Below are positions 9,001 through 15,244 of a stretch of DNA of 16,638 nucleotides, piece after piece. Numbering within the stretch: position 1 is the first letter of the stretch; each line of letters starts with the position of its first letter. The notes under the pieces are model-generated. The model worked only from the letters and a program-made list of their open reading frames with translations. It was not told the DNA's origin and did not search any database. Origin of the DNA: Verrucomicrobiales bacterium (GTDB lineage Bacteria > Verrucomicrobiota > Verrucomicrobiia > Verrucomicrobiales > Akkermansiaceae); NCBI GenBank assembly GCA_002729295.1, contig PBTU01000106.1, positions 1-16,638 of the forward strand, given 5' to 3'. Made by a program: the position numbers and the translations under genes.

Positions 9001-10771
9001 CCACAGCGTTTTTGCGCCCGGGAGTCCCGCCCCGTTCCACGCTTTCAGACCAGTGAGACCCGATCTTGTTGTCGCTGTTTACGTCAATCAACTCCAAAGA
9101 CGATCCGGAACCATCCGCCCCCAAGGGCCAGCCGCCCGCGTTCCGGTATTCCACCGTGTCCACGTCGCCGCTGTCTCCATCGACCAGGCGAACCACCGCA
9201 TACTCGTCGCCCAACTCGCCCGACCAGGGCCCCAAGACAGCCGAAAGACCGTAGGCGGCCTCGATCGAGCTTGGGTTTGCTGCCACCACCAAAAACGAAC
9301 CAGGTAGGATCGTCGTCCCAACCGGAAAGTCGAACAAAGTTTCATCCACCAACTGCCAACCCGTAAGATCGACTGCAAAGTTACCCCGATTATACAATTC
9401 TAGATACTCCAGGGCGATGGCATCGTTGTCGGGGCGATACATGATTTCATTGATAATCACCGAAGATTCCGCCGGCAGGTCCGCTACATTAAGCGAGTTG
9501 AAGGGCAAGCCATCGGCCGCGTCCAAGTGACCGTCTCCGTCGCTATCGTAACCGGTAGCCACATCTTCGAACGCACCCGTAGTGGGCGTGGCGGAGCGGG
9601 CGACTCCGTGGTAATCGACCACAGGGGCAAGACGGGACGTGCCCGCGTTTAGGGCGGGCGAGCCGAGTTGAAGCAAGACATTTTCGGTATTCAAATTCAC
9701 GAATTGGGGATCCGCATTGGTATTACCCTCCCCGGTCCAAACTTCGGCACCACCGATCACTGAATATCTCACATCCAGAAACGACAGGAGGTCCAGCCGG
9801 ATACTTTCGTCGCAATCCCAAATGATCCCGTTCACCCAGTGCCCCCGCGCCCCGCCCATGCCAATCTCCTTTTCGTAGGCGCTGACGCCGACCGTGCAGC
9901 TTGCCACGGTATTATTCACCATCACCGGGGCTGAACGATCTTTCACCGCGATTCCGATCGGGCAATGCAGCACCACGTTGTTCTCGACCCGGGCATTGGA
10001 ACCTTCACCCAACGAGATTCCTTTGTCCGCGCAGCGCCGGATCAGGTTCCCTGAAATACGCGCCGCGCTACTACCCAGGTCGATTCCGTCGCCGGAACAA
10101 TACTCAATAATGTTCTGCGCAATATTGGCGGGCTTCAAGCCCTCCCCGCTGTATTCCAAGTCTACGTCGATGGCATCTGCGCCATTGCGAATGTGGTAAA
10201 AGCGATTGCGCGAAATATCCGCGTCGCATCGCACCGCGTTGACCCCTTCGCCACAATTCCGGAACAAGGAATCCACCAGCCGGATTTTTCCGTCGTGGCA
10301 GCGAATCACCGTGTCCGTGATGGTTTCAAACACGCAATTTGAAAACTCCAAGTCAACCTCCCAAGCCTGCAGGGCGACCTCGTTTGAGACATGCTCGAAA
10401 CGGCAAAACTCGAAAACACTCCTGCTTGAGAACGCGTTCCAAACCCGTGCTCCGGAAAATTCAATCCCCGACCAGCCGTTCGATCCAACTGCGCGAGTAA
10501 AAAGGATGGGTTTGTTGGCTGTGCCATTGGCGAGCAGCGACCCCTCAACCAGAATCGCCGCATCCTCGGCCACAATTACCGTGACCCCGGCTTCAACAAG
10601 CAGGGTCGCGCCCGGGCGGATAATGACTTTCTCGGTTACCGAAACAGGGCTATCTGAAAGGGTCCATTGCGCGTCAGAGGTAATTTCAGTTCCAGACAAA
10701 TGCCCAAGCCCAAGTATTAGGAAGAAAGCCTGTATGCCAAGCAGCCGATAGATGGTCGATCCCGTTATCAT
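6095..10771 (-). CDS. Large secreted multidomain protein: beta-helix, three lamin-tail domains, CotH kinase-like domain, Ca-type repeats
   Basis: A 1558-residue protein with a hydrophobic signal at ~8–27. Domains in order: a parallel beta-helix (~30–340); a choice-of-anchor Q-like segment (366–402, 'SPALNAGTS ... DYHGVARS'); a calcium-type loop 'DSDGDGHLDAADG' (409–421); lamin-tail domains at ~436–585 ('VIINEIMYRPDNDAIALEYL'), ~592–718 ('VVINEFLASSDLETADWIEL') and ~722–877 ('VVITEIMYHPAGDNDAEEFV'); a beta-sandwich (~885–980); a CotH-like domain (~1000–1300) with 'RYRGTLKRQWSVKSYRIDL' and 'LRLEPLDLDATW'; a thrombospondin-3/EF-hand-like acidic stretch (1427–1475); and a C-terminal module (~1495–1558). 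CotH proteins of spore coats and some secreted bacterial proteins are atypical kinases that phosphorylate proteins. Activity here is inferred from family only. Export plus calcium repeats suggest a surface or extracellular role. It is the first gene of a two-gene minus-strand operon and has a good Shine-Dalgarno site. Confidence 0.9.
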   Translation of the reverse strand: MITGSTIYRLLGIQAFFLILGLGHLSGTEITSDAQWTLSDSPVSVTEKVIIRPGATLLVEAGVTVIVAEDAAILVEGSLLANGTANKPILFTRAVGSNGWSGIEFSGARVWNAFSSRSVFEFCRFEHVSNEVALQAWEVDLEFSNCVFETITDTVIRCHDGKIRLVDSLFRNCGEGVNAVRCDADISRNRFYHIRNGADAIDVDLEYSGEGLKPANIAQNIIEYCSGDGIDLGSSAARISGNLIRRCADKGISLGEGSNARVENNVVLHCPIGIAVKDRSAPVMVNNTVASCTVGVSAYEKEIGMGGARGHWVNGIIWDCDESIRLDLLSFLDVRYSVIGGAEVWTGEGNTNADPQFVNLNTENVLLQLGSPALNAGTSRLAPVVDYHGVARSATPTTGAFEDVATGYDSDGDGHLDAADGLPFNSLNVADLPAESSVIINEIMYRPDNDAIALEYLELYNRGNFAVDLTGWQLVDETLFDFPVGTTILPGSFLVVAANPSSIEAAYGLSAVLGPWSGELGDEYAVVRLVDGDSGDVDTVEYRNAGGWPLGADGSGSSLELIDVNSDNKIGSHWSESVERGGTPGRKNAVAEGSVVINEFLASSDLETADWIELYNRGDTERDISGWYLTDDAATLTEWIIPPNTVLQPGEAVFFDTLNFGISAGGEELFLTRSDGFTVESRVVFRAQNADVTRGRYPDGSPSWSFYPANGTPGQANGPPTTSAVVITEIMYHPAGDNDAEEFVELYNAGPEVVDLSGWTIDGGIRYRFPADATLASGSYLVVANDPESVNAKYALDDSLGPFDSRRLSNRGENLNLHDVLGNMVDAVFYRDRGRWPRSADGEGASLELRSPTMDNALPEAWTAGSVASEGTPGAANSSGTNATAIIFSAGHYPVTPTSAEAVTIRARVSNGGRPVHLRWKEDADAVYQTITMMPVSGASLVAVIPPQTDRNLIEYYIEAEGDAGNFATWPLGAPVFQLASGGQVPFTLRYLCLDSPAPNGVPSYRLLVPHETLDELQARELSSDELLPITMTYGDEVFPFARYRYRGTLKRQWSVKSYRIDLRHDHPFAGEDRLNFNGKRPGPEWLATEYVKEAGFAVPELQAIRLRVNHRDQGPYLWAERIGGDYLERNYRGASTGTFYESWGEGDTGVVSPEVLGVLDVVRNTNQLDYAAAVRQVIEPDQWLSWAASMVLLGNNETILGGIGGNHGVYLHPDSGLLRLEPLDLDATWEPASLGTPVHVDTPLPRPEWPPGLEALDSLMRTPYFQRGYYQILADELDGWFLPSRLTDAINDHFNLIDPSGLSVPDQGSAATTSGYLNLRRDVLDQQISALVNATASFAPKPLGPEIGGIYWQPFPEVELSGVVVPDTHLVLVNQSTAGVSLDSTKGSWIYRTTLSQGDAILNLAAQPLSNRAYQTPEQVLTLRYDGNDDDGDGLPNSWETYYGLDPNDDGSVDPYQGAAGDPDGDGATNLEEYEARSHPTLSFPLRPSVTVLPPDGIRLTWLSAPGAIYQIQFSDSLVGTWTDLGLPLAGTGTNLSVIFSTLPAPRKFFRITAKME

Positions 10772-10777
10772 TGACGT

Positions 10778-10782
10778 TTCCT
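10778..10782 (-). promoter_or_regulatory. Shine-Dalgarno site of the CotH/lamin-tail gene
   Basis: AGGAA on the minus strand ends six bases before the ATG at 10771. Together with the signal peptide this fixes the start of the 1558-residue protein. Confidence 0.6.
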
Positions 10783-10790
10783 ATAAACTA

Positions 10791-10806
10791 TTGGTCCAAC
10801 CATTGG
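10791..10806. repeat. Interleaved TTGG/CCAA palindromes before the CotH gene
   Basis: TTGG-T-CCAA-CCA-TTGG: the central CCAA can pair with either flanking TTGG. It lies 20–35 bases upstream of the minus-strand start, just beyond the Shine-Dalgarno site, and so within the leader. It could be an operator or a small leader structure, but is short enough to be chance. Confidence 0.25.
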
Positions 10807-11193
10807 GGCGCATATCCAACCCCCCTGCTGCCCGCCAGAGGACTGGTGCCTGAAATGATAAAACAGGACATACCGATTCGCTTTAATAATGTTCAGATTG
10901 GGGCCTTTTAGGCAAGCTTTCTCAACTGGCGCATAATCGGGTGGCAGCGTGAAGCAGGTAGGTGTAATCAACTCATTCTTGGCCGGAAATAGTTGGCAGC
11001 TGCTCTCAGGGAGCCTACGGCCTTTCGTCTTCTTTGGATGTCCAAGGGTCACGAACACATGGAACAATATTTTCACCCTGACGGGTGCGGAAATCCTCGC
11101 ATAGCGGGACTTCAATGGTTCCTATCGATACGAGTCAACGACCTAGCGAGCATCAGTTCTAGTAGCATCCTGTCTTTCCTCCTCGACCTAAAG

Positions 11194-11200
11194 AAAGGAG
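11194..11200 (+). promoter_or_regulatory. AAAGGAG Shine-Dalgarno-like site before the DUF1592 gene
   Basis: A strong AAAGGAG match lies 17 bases before the GTG at 11218, longer than the usual spacing. No start codon in the gene's frame lies closer, because an in-frame TAA occupies 11212–11214. GTG 11218 is therefore the most upstream possible start. Confidence 0.4.
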
Positions 11201-11217
11201 ACCCCTACTTTTAAAGC

Positions 11218-13851
11218 GTGAAACTGGTTCGAGGCTCGATGGCAAGACTTGCCCTGGCAACAGCTCTCCTGGCTTCCTCATCTGCTCTAGGTAAAAAGAC
11301 CTCTGGGCCCCTGACCGACTTTAAGAAAGGGATAAAACCAGTTCTGGAGAAACATTGCTACCACTGTCACGGCAGAGAAAAGACCAAGGGAAAAGTCAAT
11401 CTAAGCGCGCTCACGTCGTGGAAGGATTTCGAATCGAATCCCCTTCTGATCGAAAAGATGATCGAGGCCTTGGACAAAAACGAGATGCCTCCGGAAGAAG
11501 AAACGCAGCCGAGTGAGACCCAACGACAATTCATCTTAGTGGAACTCAACAAGGCTTTCCAAAATGCCCTATTACAAGGAGGTAACCAGCCTGTCATTCC
11601 GCTGAGACTCCGACGAATGAATCGTTTCGAATATGGCAACGCGGTCAGAGATCTCTTCAACCTGAAATCTTGGGTCTATTCCATCAACGATCGCATCATC
11701 AGGGATCACAACAATTATTTTCGACCGGAATCGCGCAAGATGCCCAAGGTCGTTAGTGTCGGCAATCGGATCATGGGACTGCAGCAAATGCTGGAAAATC
11801 GCCTATTGGGTGTGATGGCCTTCCCTAAAGATCCTCCGGCGGAAAATGGATTCAATAATCGTGGCGACCATCTGAGTTTTTCTCCATTACTCATGGAGTC
11901 CTTTCTCGAACTCAGCCGCTCTATCGTCAACGCAGAGAACTTCGACGAAAACTGTCGAGTCTGGGATACCTTGTTCCAGGATCCCTTGATCAAAAAACCA
12001 GGAACCCCAAAAGGCTCAATAGACGTCGACCGATCTGTCGCAACACGCAACTCCGGACTCTCGATCAGTGCCTGGATCAGGCCGGAAAAAACCGGGGACC
12101 ATTGGCAGACCATTGTCCGTCGAGAGGATTCATGGCGACGTCAACTCCTGGCTATCGGCAGAACTGGTGACACCTGGGGGCTCTGGCTGGGCGCCGGGAT
12201 CGCAGGTCAATACGAAGAATTTGGCGCCCCAGTGGATCGCAAATTACTCGGCGACGGAGAGTGGCATCACGTTGCCGGAACTTTCGACGGCAAAAAAATC
12301 ACGCTTTATCTGGACGGAAAACAGATCGGCCGCAAGGCGCTCGTGGGAAAGCTGGAGATGCAGAGCACCGGGGAGATGGCGGTTGGCGCACACGGCAACG
12401 AACCATTTCATGGAGGCCTAGACGATATTCGTATCTTCCGTTCCGGATTGGATCGAACTCAAATCGAAAACCTTGTCGCCAAAGTGCAGGACGTCGCCAA
12501 AGAAGAAATGGTCGGTAGCTGGAGAACTCCCGAGGAGGTCATACCAACGCTCCAGGAGCCTATTGAAAAAATCGCACATCAGCGAATCGATAAATTTCTT
12601 TTGAAGGCATTCAGATCTCCCGCTGATAAAAAAACTCTAAATCTCTACGCTGGATATTTTGACAAACAATATAAGGAAACCGGCGACTTCACCCGCAGCA
12701 TGAAGGACGTCGTATCGGCAGCGCTGGCTTCGCCGAGATTCATTTGTGTTCACAACGAAATAGACGAGGCTTCGCCGAATCAAAAGTCGTTCAATCTGGC
12801 AACGCGTCTCGCGCTTTTTCTATGGAGTTCTATTCCCGACAATGAACTACTCGAATTAGCAGAGGGTGGAAAACTTCAGGACTCTGCCGTGTTGGACAAG
12901 CAAGTGGATCGTATGCTCAATCACCTTCGCGTGAAGAATTTCTGCGACAGCTTTGCCCCCCAGTGGCTAAAGTTGAACAATGTAGTCTCGGCGTCTCCTG
13001 ACTTTAAAACGCATCGGGAATACTACTTCGGAGGTGACGATAAGATCTCCTACAAGAGAGGAATGCACATGATGCTGGAACCGCTCTTAAACTTTGAAAC
13101 GGTTTTCATTGAGGACCGGCCAATCATGGAGTTGGTGGACTCCGACTTCACCTACCGAAGCCACCTCTTGTCGGAATGGTATCAGGGCCGAGCCGCGACC
13201 TATCCAATCAATGTCAATCTCCGCAACATTAATTTTACCCGGACACCACTTGAAGACAGACGATATGGTGGCGTGATCACGAACGGCGCAGTGATGGTAA
13301 TGACGTCGGGTCCATTTCGATCCCTGCCAATTACACGAGGCTCCTGGGTCTCCTCGGTCATCTTCAACGACCCGCCCCAGCCGCCACCCGATGACGTGCC
13401 GGACTTACGGGCGGATGACGAAACGCTCAAGAAAGAAGGTTTGACGGTTCGCCAAAAACTCAAACAGCACAGCAGCAACATCCAATGTGCAAGCTGCCAT
13501 CAAAAGATTGATCCTCTGGGCTTTGTCCTGGAAAACTACGATTTGCTCGGGCGCTGGAGAGAGGATTACCGAACCGGCTTGAAGGTGGATGCGAGCGGAA
13601 AATTGTTTGGCAAACATGAGTTTAAGGATGTCGTGGGATTCAAGGATGCCGTCCTCGCGGAGAAGGAGGTCTTCGCCAAGGCCTTCATCGGACATCTCCT
13701 TTCCTACGCCTTGGGACGGGAACTGACCTTGGCGGACCGAATTGCCGCTGGTGAAATTGCCGATGCGAGTAAGAAAGATCACTACCGGATGCGAAGCGTC
13801 ATCAAAAACGTTGCGATCCATCCCATATTTTCCCAACTTACCAAATCATGA
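11218..13851 (+). CDS. DUF1592-family (PSD1-type) secreted diheme protein with inserted LamG domain
   Basis: An 877-residue protein from GTG 11218, with an in-frame TAA six bases upstream. ATG 11242 is an alternative start. Residues 1–25 form a signal peptide. 'KHCYHCHG' (C47, C50, H51) is a haem-c site in a PSD1 cytochrome domain. It is followed by DUF1587 ('LRRMNRFEYGNAVRDLF', ~130–147, to ~230), a LamG/concanavalin-like domain (~262–422, 'LSISAWIRPE ... GEWHHVAGTFDGKKITLYLDG'), DUF1595 (~455–515), DUF1592 (~522–650), DUF1588 (~680–785) with a second haem site 'QCASCHQKIDPLGFVLENYD' (C757, C760, H761), and DUF1585 (~800–870). Members are common in planctomycetes, verrucomicrobia and myxobacteria, and their reaction is unknown. 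Two haem sites imply electron transfer outside the cytoplasm, and LamG implies carbohydrate or surface binding (inference). It is coupled by ATGA to the DUF1552 gene, its usual partner. Confidence 0.93.
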   Translation: MKLVRGSMARLALATALLASSSALGKKTSGPLTDFKKGIKPVLEKHCYHCHGREKTKGKVNLSALTSWKDFESNPLLIEKMIEALDKNEMPPEEETQPSETQRQFILVELNKAFQNALLQGGNQPVIPLRLRRMNRFEYGNAVRDLFNLKSWVYSINDRIIRDHNNYFRPESRKMPKVVSVGNRIMGLQQMLENRLLGVMAFPKDPPAENGFNNRGDHLSFSPLLMESFLELSRSIVNAENFDENCRVWDTLFQDPLIKKPGTPKGSIDVDRSVATRNSGLSISAWIRPEKTGDHWQTIVRREDSWRRQLLAIGRTGDTWGLWLGAGIAGQYEEFGAPVDRKLLGDGEWHHVAGTFDGKKITLYLDGKQIGRKALVGKLEMQSTGEMAVGAHGNEPFHGGLDDIRIFRSGLDRTQIENLVAKVQDVAKEEMVGSWRTPEEVIPTLQEPIEKIAHQRIDKFLLKAFRSPADKKTLNLYAGYFDKQYKETGDFTRSMKDVVSAALASPRFICVHNEIDEASPNQKSFNLATRLALFLWSSIPDNELLELAEGGKLQDSAVLDKQVDRMLNHLRVKNFCDSFAPQWLKLNNVVSASPDFKTHREYYFGGDDKISYKRGMHMMLEPLLNFETVFIEDRPIMELVDSDFTYRSHLLSEWYQGRAATYPINVNLRNINFTRTPLEDRRYGGVITNGAVMVMTSGPFRSLPITRGSWVSSVIFNDPPQPPPDDVPDLRADDETLKKEGLTVRQKLKQHSSNIQCASCHQKIDPLGFVLENYDLLGRWREDYRTGLKVDASGKLFGKHEFKDVVGFKDAVLAEKEVFAKAFIGHLLSYALGRELTLADRIAAGEIADASKKDHYRMRSVIKNVAIHPIFSQLTKS

Positions 13852-15125
13852 AATCGATGAATCGGCGACAGTTTCTCCTCGGCGCCAGCGGCAGTGCCAT
13901 GGCCCTCCCCTGGCTGGAGGTGTATGCGGACGACCCTAAAACAAAAAAGGCGAAAGATCCGTCACTGCGTTTCGCATCATTTTATTCGCCGATGGGTTTT
14001 GTGAGGGATCACTTTTTCCCGGAAAAGGGCAACTCTGACTTCCTTTCCATGCCCACCCTTCGCTCGCTCAAAAGCGTAGGCGACAAAGTTACTATGATCA
14101 CCGGTTTATCGAGGGTCAATGTGAGAGGCACCGATGTTCATAACCAAGCCAGCTCCTGCTTTCTCTCTTCGGCAAACCCCCATGGCAAGCTCAAGTCCCC
14201 CTACCCGATGGATCGGACTCTGGACCATCTCATCGCAGACAAGGTAAGCCATCGAACTCCAATCCGGTCGCTTGAGTTGAACTGTAATAGCTTCAAAGAT
14301 CTCAAGGAGTCGATCTATCTGGACAATATCTCGTGGTATGGCCCGGAACATGTCGCGACAGCCATGAAAGATCCGAGCCAAGTCTACCAGCGACTTTTTA
14401 AGACGAGAAGCTCGGACAAAGACATCACCGACCTGATTTTAGAGGATGCCGCCAATTTCAAAAAGAACCTGACGCATCAAGATAAGGATAAACTAGACGA
14501 GTATTTCGAATCCGTCAGAGAAATCGAGATACAAATCGAAAAGCTGAACAAATATTATAGTAACAATAAGAGAGCGGAAATGGACGAACCCGGTGAGGGT
14601 CCCATGACCCGCGGCGAGTATATCCGACTCATGGGAAAACTTCTCGTCGTGGCCTTTCAAGGTGACTTGACTCATGTCGCGACCTTCATGCTTGCGCCCG
14701 AGAGATGGGGCTCGCCGCAACGGTATCATGAATTAAGATTCACCAAGTCACACCATGGGCTCACCCACGGACAGGGCAACCAGGAGGTGAAGAATTTCCT
14801 GGTGCAGGTCGACCAATTCTACGTGGAGTTATTTGCGGAGGTTCTGGAGCAAATGGATGCCATCAGCGAAGGAGAAGGAACGCTCTTGGACCATTCCATG
14901 GTCACCTTGGGCTCGGGCCTGGGCGATGGCAAGGATCACACCATGAACGAACTCCCCATCATCGTAGCAGGATCCGCTAACGGAAAAATCAAGACAGGCG
15001 CAGTCATCAACTGTCCCGAAAATACTCCCCTGGCAAACCTCTGGTTGTCACAAGCGCAATTGATGGGAACCGGCATGGAGAAATTCTCCGATAGCACCGG
15101 ACCACTGGAAAGCTTACTCGTTTAA
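13848..15125 (+). CDS. DUF1552 family protein, Tat-exported
   Basis: A 425-residue protein whose ATG overlaps the DUF1592 stop (ATGA at 13848–13851). A second ATG nine bases later (13857) is a less likely start. The N terminus 'NRRQFLLGASGSAMALPWLE' is a twin-arginine signal, so the protein is probably exported folded. Family features include 'FYSPMGF', 'GTDVHNQASSCFLS', and the C-terminal block 'GEGTLLDHSMVTLGSGLGDG' followed by 'LPIIVAG'. The HXXSHH signature is altered: the aligned segment reads 'SHHGLTHG' (residues 301–308), giving H-G-L-T-H-G. Two acidic, lysine-rich helices (~190–235) may form a coiled coil. The function is unknown; DUF1552 genes are regularly found beside DUF1592 genes, suggesting one complex or pathway. 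Family assignment is strong. Confidence 0.92.
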   Translation: MKSMNRRQFLLGASGSAMALPWLEVYADDPKTKKAKDPSLRFASFYSPMGFVRDHFFPEKGNSDFLSMPTLRSLKSVGDKVTMITGLSRVNVRGTDVHNQASSCFLSSANPHGKLKSPYPMDRTLDHLIADKVSHRTPIRSLELNCNSFKDLKESIYLDNISWYGPEHVATAMKDPSQVYQRLFKTRSSDKDITDLILEDAANFKKNLTHQDKDKLDEYFESVREIEIQIEKLNKYYSNNKRAEMDEPGEGPMTRGEYIRLMGKLLVVAFQGDLTHVATFMLAPERWGSPQRYHELRFTKSHHGLTHGQGNQEVKNFLVQVDQFYVELFAEVLEQMDAISEGEGTLLDHSMVTLGSGLGDGKDHTMNELPIIVAGSANGKIKTGAVINCPENTPLANLWLSQAQLMGTGMEKFSDSTGPLESLLV

Positions 15126-15143
15126 TTCAGATCAATTACTTTC

Positions 15144-15150
15144 GAGGAGG
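15144..15150 (+). promoter_or_regulatory. GAGGAGG Shine-Dalgarno-like site without a matching ATG
   Basis: A near-perfect anti-16S match lies in the gap after the DUF1552 gene but 94 bases before the sulfatase ATG. The nearest downstream codon in the sulfatase frame that could act as a start is ATT 15155, after four bases. Sulfatase 2 itself has no clear site before ATG 15245. Confidence 0.3.
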
Positions 15151-15244
15151 TCGAATTATCCGCTATTCGGCAAGACGAACAGCCGGGAGAATATCTTTGC
15201 ACCCTCTCTCCCAAACCTCTCTATTGGTCGCTCAATCAATCACC

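Larger units (their letters stand above)
10772..11217. other. Divergent intergenic region holding the promoters of both flanking operons
   Basis: These 446 bases separate two divergently transcribed operons, so promoters for both must lie here or very near. Open frames on either strand look unlike real proteins. One minus-strand candidate promoter, TTGCCT (plus 10910–10915) and CATTAT (plus 10886–10891) with 18-base spacing, would give a leader of roughly 100 bases; each box matches only four of six consensus positions. Other visible items are a palindrome GCAGCTGC (10996–11003), a small hairpin GCTC-TCAGG-GAGC (11002–11014) and TTGG/CCAA repeats next to the minus-strand start (10791–10806). 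No clear plus-strand promoter was found. Confidence 0.45.

Noticed and set aside
10768..11115. Minus-strand open frame of 115 codons ending in an ATGA overlap with the CotH gene start
   Set aside because: The overlap looks like coupling, but the translation has no domain, no signal peptide and unlikely composition. The CotH gene has its own Shine-Dalgarno site, and the divergent promoters must lie in this gap.
10993..11214. Plus-strand open frame of 73 codons ending just before the DUF1592 GTG
   Set aside because: It needs a TTG start, has no ribosome-binding site and no recognisable protein features. It is probably chance.
14751..14768. Clustered histidines in the DUF1552 protein as a possible haem or zinc site
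   Set aside because: The cluster is the family's own (altered) signature region, so it was recorded as a motif variant and not as a new metal site.
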